NCBI RefSeq assembly: GCF_000156355.1
Contig: NZ_GG657907.1
Span: 49,124-113,123 of the forward strand
Direction: 5' to 3'
Length of the DNA: 64,000 bases
Origin: Methylophaga thiooxydans DMS010
GTDB taxonomy: Bacteria; Pseudomonadota; Gammaproteobacteria; Nitrosococcales; Methylophagaceae
This document shows, one piece after another, positions 11,097-19,959 of the stretch (position 1 is its first letter; each line of letters starts with the position of its first letter). A model generated the notes under the pieces. That model searched no databases. It had not been told where the DNA came from and worked only from the letters and a program-made list of their open reading frames with translations. A program made the translations under genes and the position numbers.

Positions 11097-12056
11097 CTAA
11101 CTGTAACGGGTTTCCATCAGATCAATTAAAACCGGGATATCTTTTTCTGATAAAGCATTAATTCCTGCTGCACCTTTCCGACCTCCCCCCGTTTTAAATT
11201 GAGCTGCTACCTCATCAGCACCCGCTAATTTGTTCAATGGTGCTCGTATGCTCACAAGGTAATCTCCATCGTGTTTTTGGGTAAGAATAAGATGTGCCCG
11301 ATCAGGGTTTTCATTACTGAGCTGATTACTGTATACCCCGCTCACCCTTCGCGCCCATGTTTCATTAGGTAAAATCAATGCTGACAGCGTTGTCGTTTCG
11401 TGAAACGTTTTTTCAGACTGGGCGGCTAAAATATCTGCCCTATATCCTGTTTGGAGGGTGTCAAAAACCTTATTATCCTGCTCAATAAATTCTAATGGTG
11501 AGGAGAACTGAACACACGCTTGATATAACGCTGCAGGATGATAAAACAAGTCATCCAGATTAGCGCCATAACCATTATAATTTAGATAAATACCTAATTC
11601 TTGTAGTACCTTCGACTGCTTTGAGCTAAGCCCATACTTTGATGATAAATCATCAGCCACTGAAGTCAGGTTATCACCATAGGCTGCTGTAATCGCCCAC
11701 AAGTGATACTGACCATTAAGGTACTTATCAACGATTAGCGCCGTACATACGGTCGGTGAGACATCGATATATGCGGACAAGTTAGGGTGTGCTACTTGTT
11801 CCCCCGGGTTATGGTGATCGGCGTAAAATATCTCGGCCCCATTCAATAAAAGCTTTTCTAAATCTTCGTGATTCTTCTGCATTGAAATATCCAACACAGT
11901 GACCTCATCACCAACACCAGCCTCAACGTGTTTTAACAAGTTGATATCGCGTTTAATGCCCGTAACTAATTGTGCATTTCTTGGTGCAGCCAAACGCAAC
12001 TGGACTAACGAGCAAATACCATCAGCATCGCCATTAAAAACATCAATGTAAGTCAT
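11097..12056 (-). CDS. DHH-family phosphoesterase, possible pAp phosphatase of the sulfation locus
   Basis: A DHH/DHHA1 phosphoesterase of 319 aa. Metal-binding motifs are NGDADG (residues 8-13), an Asp in DIS near 56, and DHH at 80-82. The C-terminal DHHA1 glycine-rich motif reads GGGRKGAAG, with Arg where the family usually has His. DHH enzymes of the NrnA type hydrolyse short oligoribonucleotides and 3'-phosphoadenosine 5'-phosphate (pAp). The gene starts 3 bp after cysC, at the end of an operon with sulfotransferases. That context suggests, but does not prove, that it removes the pAp left by PAPS-dependent sulfation. Confidence 0.75.
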   Translation of the reverse strand: MTYIDVFNGDADGICSLVQLRLAAPRNAQLVTGIKRDINLLKHVEAGVGDEVTVLDISMQKNHEDLEKLLLNGAEIFYADHHNPGEQVAHPNLSAYIDVSPTVCTALIVDKYLNGQYHLWAITAAYGDNLTSVADDLSSKYGLSSKQSKVLQELGIYLNYNGYGANLDDLFYHPAALYQACVQFSSPLEFIEQDNKVFDTLQTGYRADILAAQSEKTFHETTTLSALILPNETWARRVSGVYSNQLSNENPDRAHLILTQKHDGDYLVSIRAPLNKLAGADEVAAQFKTGGGRKGAAGINALSEKDIPVLIDLMETRYS

Positions 12057-12059
12057 AAT

Positions 12060-12659
12060 TTAATCGTGAATAATATGGTTTTGTTTCAGGTAGGCAATTA
12101 CTTTCTCTGCAGAGGCGTCAGCATCACAATCGGCTGTATCCAGAGTAATCTCAGGTTTATCTGGAATCTCGTATATTGAATCTATTCCTGTGAAGTTTCT
12201 AATTTCACCGGAGCGAGCTTTTTTATAAAGCCCTTTTGGGTCACGCTCCTCGCAAACACTTAACGGCGTAGACATATGAATTTCGATAAACTCACCTTCT
12301 TCAACCAAGTCTCGCACCATTTGGCGATCAGCACGAAATGGTGAAATAAATGCACTTAACACGATAAGTCCTGCATCGGCGAACAGCTTCGCCATTTCAC
12401 CAATTCTGCGAATATTTTCAACCCTGTCAGAATCACTGAAACCTAGATCTTTATTTAAACCGTGACGTACGTTGTCACCATCAAGTAGATAGGTATGATG
12501 GCCCAGCTCATACAGTTTTTTCTCTACCGCATTGGCAGTAGTAGACTTTCCTGATGCGCTAAGTCCTGTGAACCAAAGAACGCATGGCTTCTGGCGTTTT
12601 TGGGATGAACGGCTCAACTTGTTTATTTCATGGTCGTACCAAACAATTTCTTCTGTCAC
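12060..12659 (-). CDS. cysC: Adenylylsulfate (APS) kinase
   Basis: Phosphorylates adenosine 5'-phosphosulfate to PAPS, the universal sulfate donor. The P-loop GLSASGKST is at residues 32-40. [11 protein letters not shown], the FISPFRADR segment and [12 protein letters not shown] are all present. At 199 aa it is a stand-alone kinase not fused to CysN. No ATP sulfurylase (cysDN) gene is nearby. The position between polysaccharide genes and a DHH phosphoesterase points to PAPS supply for the sulfotransferases at 18.4-21 kb rather than for cysteine synthesis. Confidence 0.95.
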   Translation of the reverse strand: MTEEIVWYDHEINKLSRSSQKRQKPCVLWFTGLSASGKSTTANAVEKKLYELGHHTYLLDGDNVRHGLNKDLGFSDSDRVENIRRIGEMAKLFADAGLIVLSAFISPFRADRQMVRDLVEEGEFIEIHMSTPLSVCEERDPKGLYKKARSGEIRNFTGIDSIYEIPDKPEITLDTADCDADASAEKVIAYLKQNHIIHD

Positions 12660-12693
12660 GATGTCATTCTCTAATAATTATTAGTGTTTGAGG

Positions 12694-13254
12694 TTACCTA
12701 ACTCTGTCCCCACTTCCCTTGCCAGTTACTGTCATAAACAAATATTTGGCATATGATTTAATACTGAATTCACGAATCATTTTCGCATCTGTTTCAGATA
12801 ACAAAACTGGAGTCGACATATCAATATCACTTACTTGAGCCAAGCCTGTAATACCAGGCCTAACATTAAATACGCCACGACGTTCTCGCTCTGCAATCAA
12901 CTCTTGCTGACTGAATAAGCAAGGACGAGGCCCCACCAGACTCATTTCACCTCTCAACACATTCCATAACTGCGGTAACTCATCGAGCTTACTGCTACGT
13001 AAAAGTTGCCCCAGTCGCGTAATCGATGATTTGTTAGCAAGGTGGCTAGCCACATCAGTTGTATCAACTTTCATTGTGCGAAACTTAAGTAATGTAAATG
13101 GTTGTTGATAACGACCAACCCGTTGCTGCCTAAAAACAGGAGAGCCCGTGTCTATAAAGCCTAGAATTACTATTAAAAATAATAAGGGCAGAGAGAGTGT
13201 CATCCCCAAGATAGAAAAGAAAATATCGAATAGTCTAATGAGAAAAGTGGTCAT
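12694..13254 (-). CDS. Priming bacterial sugar transferase (monotopic phosphoglycosyl transferase)
   Basis: Transfers a sugar-1-phosphate from a UDP-sugar to undecaprenyl phosphate, the first step of lipid-linked polysaccharide assembly. One N-terminal hydrophobic segment (about residues 4-30) is followed by the family motifs KFRTM, the catalytic DELPQLWNVLRGEMSLVGPRP segment and PGITGLAQV. At 186 aa it is the short PglC/WcaJ-C-terminal form without the extra membrane domain. Which sugar it loads cannot be told from sequence. An SDR epimerase lies upstream, a common pairing. Confidence 0.93.
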   Translation of the reverse strand: MTTFLIRLFDIFFSILGMTLSLPLLFLIVILGFIDTGSPVFRQQRVGRYQQPFTLLKFRTMKVDTTDVASHLANKSSITRLGQLLRSSKLDELPQLWNVLRGEMSLVGPRPCLFSQQELIAERERRGVFNVRPGITGLAQVSDIDMSTPVLLSETDAKMIREFSIKSYAKYLFMTVTGKGSGDRVR

Positions 13255-13394
13255 AAATTTTTCTGTCAGTGGAAATCAAGCACTAATACTACCTGTTAAA
13301 GCTTGCTTGAGTTACTGTTTCTTGGATTGTGTGTTTCTCTTGGCTTGGCATATACCGCAAACTTAATACCAACATTTATGTTGAACAAGTTAAT

Positions 13395-14321
13395 TTACTT
13401 AACCATTTTGTTAAGTTGCTCATCCATCGTCACCAATGGCTGCCAGCCAAGTAAAGTTCGCGCTTTAGTCAGGTCAATCTCAAGCGATCCCCACAATTGT
13501 TTGTACATTTGCTCACGTCTAGCCAATTTTGCCAAGTAATAAACCGCTTTGCGTGGAAAATAAAACAACCTATAAGTTGCGTGGTAAGCATCTGCTATTG
13601 ATGTTATTAACTCTGAAGTTGAAACATCGCGGCTATCGGCTAATAAAAATGTTTCGTTGATTGCTTTAGGGTGAGTCATCGACAAAACAATGAAGTCTAT
13701 CAAGTTATCCAAAGCCAAGAAGGAGCGGCTATTATTTATCCTTGCAAAAGGTAGCGGTACTCCCTTTCTCACCCACTTTGCCAAAGTACGGAAGTTACCA
13801 GGCGCCCCAGGGCCATAAATAAGTGGTGGTCTAATTATTGTCACAGCCATACCCGTCTCGGCTGCAATTCTCATCAATCCCTGCTCCGCCTCCCACTTTG
13901 AGACAGCGTAATCATTGTGCGGTTGTGGAACATCTTCCTCACTAAAAGATTGCCCATACGTCACCGCTCCATTCACACCAATCGTACTGATGAAAATAAA
14001 GCGTTTCACACCTTTTTTCGCAGCTTGCTCTGCTAGGTTCAAAGTGCCTAAGGTGTTGACCTCACGAAAGGCTTGAAGAGACTCTCGCACGTTATCATCT
14101 ATAACATGTGCGCGTGCTGCAGTATGAACAACAATAGAAACACCATTTAAAGCATCTGACCACTCAGTATCTTTTCTGATGTCTTTTGTGAAAACAGCAT
14201 TCGCTTTTCCAATCAGATTTCCTTGTCGAATTACAGCATTCACATCACAATCAGCTTGGTGTAAAAACCTTACTAGTGCATTACCAACAAATCCATTTGC
14301 CCCAGTCACTAACACTTTCAT
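13395..14321 (-). CDS. NAD-dependent epimerase/dehydratase (extended SDR)
   Basis: Nucleotide-sugar SDR of 308 aa. The N-terminal Rossmann motif GANGFVGNAL is at residues 7-16, STIG precedes the active site, and YAVSK is the YxxxK catalytic pair. It resembles UDP-hexose 4-epimerases found beside priming transferases, which convert UDP-GlcNAc to the sugar that is loaded; the substrate here is inferred only. It is preceded by a GT2 gene with a one-base overlap. The 140 bases between it and the priming transferase hold no gene that I can see. Confidence 0.85.
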   Translation of the reverse strand: MKVLVTGANGFVGNALVRFLHQADCDVNAVIRQGNLIGKANAVFTKDIRKDTEWSDALNGVSIVVHTAARAHVIDDNVRESLQAFREVNTLGTLNLAEQAAKKGVKRFIFISTIGVNGAVTYGQSFSEEDVPQPHNDYAVSKWEAEQGLMRIAAETGMAVTIIRPPLIYGPGAPGNFRTLAKWVRKGVPLPFARINNSRSFLALDNLIDFIVLSMTHPKAINETFLLADSRDVSTSELITSIADAYHATYRLFYFPRKAVYYLAKLARREQMYKQLWGSLEIDLTKARTLLGWQPLVTMDEQLNKMVK

Positions 14322-15124
14322 TACTGCATTACACCTAGTTTTTTCGCGAAAGTAGGAAATTTTGTTCGTAGTAAACCTCTCACAGCATAATGGCTAAAGT
14401 AATAACAGCTCGCTAAAAAAGAGAGCTTTTCCACTTGCCGATATAAACGCCAGTTATAGGTTGCTGTATTCATCTTATTAGCCGATATGGAATCACGCCG
14501 AATCCGATACTTCCCCAACGAAGTTTGGAGACCATGTGCAAAATCAGTCTGCTTCAGTAGTTTCAGCCATAAACCGTAATCTTGTCTTTTACGGATTAGT
14601 GGCATATATACTTTGCCAAAGTGAGATGTATCATACATCGCTGTCAGGCAACCAATTACTGATGTCTTAAGCATTTGTTTATAGTTAACTTTTTTAGGCA
14701 CTCCGACAGTTCCTAGTGAACGACCATTTTCGTCAATGCGTTCATAAGCACTAAAACTAAACGGATAGTTATTTTCCTGCATAAAAGTTAATTGACGCTC
14801 CAACTTTTCAGGTAACCACACATCATCGCTGTCTAAAAACGCAATATAACGGCCTTTTGCTGTCTCAATTGCAGTATTTCTAGCCACAGCGGCCCCACTG
14901 TTTTCTCTGAGTCTGATTAATTTAATCCGAGCATCATTCTTAGAAAAGTTTTCAACAATTTGAACAGAGTCATCCTCAGACACATCATCAACGATGATTA
15001 ACTCCCATTTTTGATAGGTCTGATGCAAAACAGATCCTATAGTTTGTGAAATATAGGCTTCTGCGTTATGCAGCGGAGTAATGATTGATACCTCTGAAAT
15101 CTCATCTTCTTTTAGATTATTCAT
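14321..15124 (-). CDS. Family 2 glycosyltransferase
   Basis: Cytoplasmic GT-A fold transferase of 267 aa. The N-terminal segment VSIITPLHNAEAYI and the metal-binding FLDSDDVW motif identify GT2. It overlaps its neighbours on both sides by single bases (TAATG junctions), so it is tightly coupled with the other glycosyltransferases. Donor and acceptor cannot be predicted. Confidence 0.9.
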   Translation of the reverse strand: MNNLKEDEISEVSIITPLHNAEAYISQTIGSVLHQTYQKWELIIVDDVSEDDSVQIVENFSKNDARIKLIRLRENSGAAVARNTAIETAKGRYIAFLDSDDVWLPEKLERQLTFMQENNYPFSFSAYERIDENGRSLGTVGVPKKVNYKQMLKTSVIGCLTAMYDTSHFGKVYMPLIRKRQDYGLWLKLLKQTDFAHGLQTSLGKYRIRRDSISANKMNTATYNWRLYRQVEKLSFLASCYYFSHYAVRGLLRTKFPTFAKKLGVMQ

Positions 15125-15993
15125 TACCGTCTTTCCGGAATTTTCCCAAAGATCAGGGCAAACATTTCCAAAAGCTCAATACCCCAAAGTCGGGACTGAA
15201 ACCAGATCACACGAATTTTTTCACTCAGTTTAAGCTTATCGTTTTTCACAATTCGCCAAAATCGCCAGACCGGTGGTAATAAAGTGATAAGAAAGTATTT
15301 AATCCTTCGAGATAATTTACCTGCTCGAATTTGCCCCCCCTTCATTCTCCTCACTTTCGTAGCGTACTCACCCCATGTAGTTCGGGCAGGATGATAAACC
15401 ACGGCTTCGGAAACAAACTTCAGGTTAAAGCCAGCACTCAGGGCACGCTGGCAGAAATCAGCATCCCCTCCTGAAAAGCGACTATCATCAAACATGCCGA
15501 TCACATCAAACACAGTTCTGGGAATAGCAAGGTTTGCTGTGACGGCATATCCTCTGGAGACATATCTCTGTTGGGGGAGCCCTGCAGCCATATCGTACAA
15601 CTCCGCTGAAGATGGCTGCTGACTATTACCACGAATAATGACATTCCCAGCCAGTAGCGTTTTTTTTTCAGAGTCCGAGTAGGACTTAATCAATTTAAGT
15701 AACCAGTCACTCTCGGGCAAACAATCAGCATCTGTGAATACAACCAGTTCCCCGGAAACGACACTCAAGCCTTTATTTCTAGCTGCATAAGAACCCGGCT
15801 TTTTGCATTCAAGAATGATGATATCAGGATTCTCGGGAAGTTTAGGTATCTCATCTGAGCCATTATCCACGATCACAAGTTCTTTGGAGAATGCACCTAA
15901 TTGTCTTGAATATGCATTTATTAGATCTGCCATCAAATGCCATTGATTGAATACAGGTACAACTACAGATATATCTCTCATCACAGAATCCAA
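15124..15993 (-). CDS. Family 2 glycosyltransferase
   Basis: GT2 enzyme of 289 aa. The start ISVVVPVFNQWHLM, the nucleotide-binding VIVDNGSDE and the metal-binding FTDADCLPE mark the family. A later SGGDADFCQRA segment corresponds to the acceptor-side ED motif region. The C-terminal part contains an amphipathic stretch that could touch the membrane. Its product should extend the lipid-linked oligosaccharide. Confidence 0.9.
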   Translation of the reverse strand: MDSVMRDISVVVPVFNQWHLMADLINAYSRQLGAFSKELVIVDNGSDEIPKLPENPDIIILECKKPGSYAARNKGLSVVSGELVVFTDADCLPESDWLLKLIKSYSDSEKKTLLAGNVIIRGNSQQPSSAELYDMAAGLPQQRYVSRGYAVTANLAIPRTVFDVIGMFDDSRFSGGDADFCQRALSAGFNLKFVSEAVVYHPARTTWGEYATKVRRMKGGQIRAGKLSRRIKYFLITLLPPVWRFWRIVKNDKLKLSEKIRVIWFQSRLWGIELLEMFALIFGKIPERR

Positions 15994-16052
15994 ATGGTTA
16001 AGAGTTGGGTTAGTCTTTATTAGATCCGCTAGTAAATGCTAACGCCACTAGT

Positions 16053-16994
16053 TCAATGCCGTTTTAACAATCTTCGGACTAAAAATCTGATTTCACGTGC
16101 AAACGAAAGTCTTATAAAAACTTCCTTAATAAGAGATGATAGCTCCGTAGCCTCAATAGCTTTACGAATGAATAATCCCCAAAAATATCGCTTCAGCCAA
16201 TTGTCACCTTTTCTTGAGTAATAGCGACTCAACCAATAATAGGTAAACATTAATGAATGTAACTTTTCTACATCAGAAGAACTTGACCAAACCCCTCCCC
16301 CATGAGCTCTATATGCAGCAGGTTGAATCTCGCTATGATAATGGCTCATACCATATTGCCCAATAACCGATGTAAAAAATTTATCTCCATTTTTTACCAT
16401 CAACCGCTCTGGGGCGTACTCTTTAACAACGTTTCTGTACACCCAGGACAGGGTTAAAATCCAAGCTTTACCTTTTTGTAAATCTTCAGGAGAGTAGTCG
16501 CGCTTGTGTCTTTGCGGAAGTTTCGACTCTTTTAGTAGGTTCCCAACCCCATCAACAATACAGGCATCATGACCAGAGATAACGTAATCTGGATTTTTTT
16601 CAAGAAAATCCACCTGGATTTGTAACTTTTTAGGATCAGCCCAGTAGTCATCCCCCTCACAGAATGCAATATATTTTCCCTTGCTATGAGGTGTAATAAT
16701 CTGCAATGCCCTCTTACCTGAAGAGTACTGATTCTCCACCTGATAAATCGGCTTTATCAGCTTTGGATATTTCGACTCATACTCCCGAATAATCTTTGTC
16801 GTACGGTGGAGGGAAGCATCATCATGAATCAGGATTTCATAGGGGAAATCGGTTTCCTGGATAAGAAAGCCTTTCAGCGCATCTTCAATATAGGGTTCAT
16901 GGTTATAAGTTATACAACAAATACTAACAACTGGCTTATCTATATCCTCCTGCCATGTTGCCATGATTTCTTCCTGGGTCCTCAAATTTCTCAT
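16053..16994 (-). CDS. Family 2 glycosyltransferase
   Basis: GT2 enzyme of 313 aa with VSICCITYNHEPYIEDAL, LIHDDAS and the metal-binding EGDDYWADP motif. This layout is typical of GT2 proteins in O-antigen and capsule loci. It is the first of the three GT2 genes transcribed and overlaps the flippase stop codon by one base. Confidence 0.9.
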   Translation of the reverse strand: MRNLRTQEEIMATWQEDIDKPVVSICCITYNHEPYIEDALKGFLIQETDFPYEILIHDDASLHRTTKIIREYESKYPKLIKPIYQVENQYSSGKRALQIITPHSKGKYIAFCEGDDYWADPKKLQIQVDFLEKNPDYVISGHDACIVDGVGNLLKESKLPQRHKRDYSPEDLQKGKAWILTLSWVYRNVVKEYAPERLMVKNGDKFFTSVIGQYGMSHYHSEIQPAAYRAHGGGVWSSSSDVEKLHSLMFTYYWLSRYYSRKGDNWLKRYFWGLFIRKAIEATELSSLIKEVFIRLSFAREIRFLVRRLLKRH

Positions 16995-18454
16995 TAAGCG
17001 TTTTTCCTTCCTAACTTCATCTCTACTAGACGACTCGCATGACCAAAGGCGCTAAGATTTAGCAACCATGCACCGGTGAGATAAATAAGACCCGCCCCAC
17101 TGCCAAGGATAATCAGCTCAACCAGGACAGGCCAGTTCAGCGCAGATTGAATTAACCAGGTACAAAAGCCAACTATGCCTGCTAACAATAATGTCGGTAT
17201 AAAGTCAGCCAGTTGCTCTCTGACCGAGTAATTAATCAGTCTTTTAGAATAATAACTATTAGGTATGTATCCCAACACTGAGTTGACAATTTGGCCGACG
17301 ATAATAGCGGTGATGCCGTACTGATAGGTAATAATGAATATTAGGATAGCAGTGGTTTTTTTGTACATTCCCAAGTAAAAAACCAGATCTGAGCGTCCTT
17401 TCACCTTTAAAATATTCAGGTTGATCGCATTTAATGGGTTCATCAAGCCAGCGAGACACATTAACTGCAAGTAAGGAACCGCAGCAAACCAGGTTGCCGG
17501 CAAAAGGAGTGTAAACAAGTTATTGACCAGTGCGGCCAGCAAAATCAGAACCGGGAAGACTATAAAGGTCGTCACCGAAATGATCTGCCTGTAACCCCGC
17601 TTGAGCTTTACGCTGTCACTCTGTACTTGTGAGAGAGCTGGGTATGTGACTTTCTGAACAGAGTTAACCAACTGGTTTAAAATTAAATCTCGGATTTTTT
17701 CAGCAAAAAAATACAAGCCTGCAATAGCACTGGCATAGACCTTGGCTATCACAATCACATACATATTTTTGAATGGCACATTCGTCATTTGTGCCAGCAG
17801 CAGATAGCCACCAAAGGCAAACAACTCACGAAACTCATTGCGGCCGAACTCAAGCGAAGGCGTCCAGAGTCGCTGCCACCAATAGAGTAAAGAAATCAGC
17901 AATGACTGGGATACGACCTGGACAATTAATGCCCAGACGCCCAGGCCAGAGTATGCACAGATAATCGCAATCACACCTGACACAGCAGCAGCAGGCAATG
18001 TGACCTGTAATTGCAACCTGAACTTCAGTGCTCTGCTCAATATAGCTTGCTGAACAACAGCAAGCGCATTAAAGAAAACAGCAACACCCACTACTTGAAT
18101 TAAGGGCTCTAACTCGGGTTGCTCGTAAAATAGCGCAATATAGGGCGCACAGAAAAAGAGTAGCAAATAAGCCAATACCGCTATTGTGATATTGGCGAAA
18201 AACGCTGTACTCAGCTCTCGCTGGGTCACGGACTCTTTGCGAATTAAGGCCTGACTGAAACCGGCATCAACAAGCACATCGGCAAAAGCCAGAAAAACCA
18301 TCATCATCGCCAACAGGCCAAAGTCTTCCGGCGTTAAAAACCAGGCCAGCGCAAGCGTTGTCAGTGTTGCTACACCTCGTCGCAACATCAGCTCGGTGAA
18401 GTTCCAGAGGACACCAGACACGGTTTTATTTTTGAGAGACGTGTTTGTTACCAA
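16994..18454 (-). CDS. Wzx-type lipid-linked oligosaccharide flippase
   Basis: Integral membrane protein of the MOP superfamily, 486 aa, with about 12-14 predicted hydrophobic helices. The N-terminus (SGVLWNFTELMLRRG) and the segment LTPEDFGLLAMM are characteristic of WzxC-like exporters. It should move undecaprenyl-linked repeat units to the periplasmic face. It overlaps the upstream sulfotransferase gene by 7 bp and the downstream GT2 by one base. No Wzy polymerase is recognised nearby. Confidence 0.9.
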   Translation of the reverse strand: MVTNTSLKNKTVSGVLWNFTELMLRRGVATLTTLALAWFLTPEDFGLLAMMMVFLAFADVLVDAGFSQALIRKESVTQRELSTAFFANITIAVLAYLLLFFCAPYIALFYEQPELEPLIQVVGVAVFFNALAVVQQAILSRALKFRLQLQVTLPAAAVSGVIAIICAYSGLGVWALIVQVVSQSLLISLLYWWQRLWTPSLEFGRNEFRELFAFGGYLLLAQMTNVPFKNMYVIVIAKVYASAIAGLYFFAEKIRDLILNQLVNSVQKVTYPALSQVQSDSVKLKRGYRQIISVTTFIVFPVLILLAALVNNLFTLLLPATWFAAVPYLQLMCLAGLMNPLNAINLNILKVKGRSDLVFYLGMYKKTTAILIFIITYQYGITAIIVGQIVNSVLGYIPNSYYSKRLINYSVREQLADFIPTLLLAGIVGFCTWLIQSALNWPVLVELIILGSGAGLIYLTGAWLLNLSAFGHASRLVEMKLGRKNA

Positions 18455-19293
18455 TTTAACGGGCCAATTCGCTCAAATAATGCTTGGTTTGGTTCAGCAA
18501 AAAAGGCTTCCAGATACTGTTTGTCTGTCTCTAACATCGGCGCAGTATAATCACGCACGTTACGCGGTTCACGATCAATGGTTGACCAGTCCATTTGACT
18601 GACTCCGATGAATTCACAAACGCGGTTCAGCGTTTTTTCCGTATCAGAAACCAAGTCTTTGAAGCCCAATATCAGCAGTTGCCCCGGTTCGAAAAACTGC
18701 CAGTATGTTTGTAACTGCTGAAGATACAAACCTCGACGTAAGAGGGCTGGTTCAACCCCCTCCCCTTTCTCAATGAGTTCCAGCTCGATGTCGATACATT
18801 CCCTGAAAGAAGGAAATTGCTGCCGCCCTGTGAAAAACTTGTCGCATAGAAGATTACCCTCACGCCTGCGACGGTTTTGAAAGGTATTTTTGTCCTTTTC
18901 GAAAAGCTGGCGATAGTGATTCCATGCTGAATAGGCTCTTTTAACTGGGTCCCGAAAAGTGACTATGAATTTTATTTCAGGATAAGTCTCGTAAATTCTG
19001 CTGGCAGTCTGGGGGGAATAAATATATGAGGGACTAGACTCAAAGTGAAGTCGATCACGCCGCCCCCTGAAATGCTTTCGATATTCACTCAGTTGTTTAC
19101 CAAAATGGATATCCCTATCAAAAAAATGCACTTCTTTGGGATCTGATCCGACCAGGCTGGCATGTTGATTGAGATAGTAATGAAGTGAACTGGTACCACA
19201 CTTTTGTGACCCTATCACCATAAAATTCGGGTCATTGACAGGCAGCCTTTGCCTGATAATTTTTTTCAGTCTGGCTTTTACTTTATTACTCAT
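18448..19293 (-). CDS. PAPS-dependent sulfotransferase (heparan-sulfate/NodH-like)
   Basis: Intact sulfotransferase of 281 aa. The 5'-phosphosulfate-binding loop GSQKCGTSS is at residues 28-36. The 3'-phosphate-binding segment FRDPVKRAYSAWNHYRQ begins near residue 111. The layout, including the late tyrosine-rich YLQQLQTYWQFF segment, is that of carbohydrate sulfotransferases. It would transfer sulfate from PAPS to a sugar hydroxyl or amine. Overlap with the flippase gene and the cysC gene further down the same transcript support a role in polysaccharide sulfation. Confidence 0.9.
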   Translation of the reverse strand: MSNKVKARLKKIIRQRLPVNDPNFMVIGSQKCGTSSLHYYLNQHASLVGSDPKEVHFFDRDIHFGKQLSEYRKHFRGRRDRLHFESSPSYIYSPQTASRIYETYPEIKFIVTFRDPVKRAYSAWNHYRQLFEKDKNTFQNRRRREGNLLCDKFFTGRQQFPSFRECIDIELELIEKGEGVEPALLRRGLYLQQLQTYWQFFEPGQLLILGFKDLVSDTEKTLNRVCEFIGVSQMDWSTIDREPRNVRDYTAPMLETDKQYLEAFFAEPNQALFERIGPLNW

Positions 19294-19742
19294 TAGGTTT
19301 TATTTTCCCAGGGGAAAGAATTATATGGTGACTCAACATCCAAAAAGTCTACAAACTTTTGGTACGCACCTCTCTCTGAGAGGTTGATGACTAATAGATC
19401 CGTTGGTCGATATTTAAAATATCTCGTCACATCCTCAATATGTCGATTATAAAAGCTAATAAGGTCAGCTTTTCTATATGGCTCATCCTCGGGCGTATCA
19501 AACAATGCTTGATTTACAATCCAAGGACGGCCTTTAACACCATTCACGGCATTCATTAAATCTTCCTTGGTTGGTATATTTCCACCTGCCCACTTCTTTC
19601 CATGAAATTTTGTGATGGAGTTGTACCACTGTTCAGCATCATTTCTTACAGTCAGAATGAACTTACTCCTCGGAAAAGCCTGGTCTAGCGCGACATAGTA
19701 TAATGAAATGAGAACGGTGAGTCTTGGAATGCCTGGGCTGAT
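19293..19742 (-). pseudogene. N-terminally truncated sulfotransferase remnant
   Basis: An open frame runs from a stop at 19743-19745 to 19293. Its translation contains ALDQAFPRSKFILTVRND, the 3'-phosphate-binding region of a sulfotransferase. A C-terminal part follows with FNRHIEDVTRYFKYRP and DLLVINLSERGAYQKF, ending PWENKT. The N-terminal PAPS-binding loop is missing, and the first ATG in frame (19556) lies well inside the domain. The 217 bases upstream are not coding in any recognisable way. This looks like a 5'-deleted paralogue, different in type from both neighbours. Confidence 0.72.
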
Positions 19743-19959
19743 TTACATATTCAATGATCGGAGCAAATCTTTCGTATCATGGCTCATAGGTTCTGCTCAG
19801 CTGATACCTACTATCATCCCGAGGTCTGCCAGGCTTTTATCGAAGTGTTCCAGTTTTATCAAACTATGCAGAACACTTCTGTGATTCCAGCTAACGTGAG
19901 TCGATTACAGGTATTGCGTGAAACTGTAATTAACCGCGTAAATAACTCTTACTTTCAGA

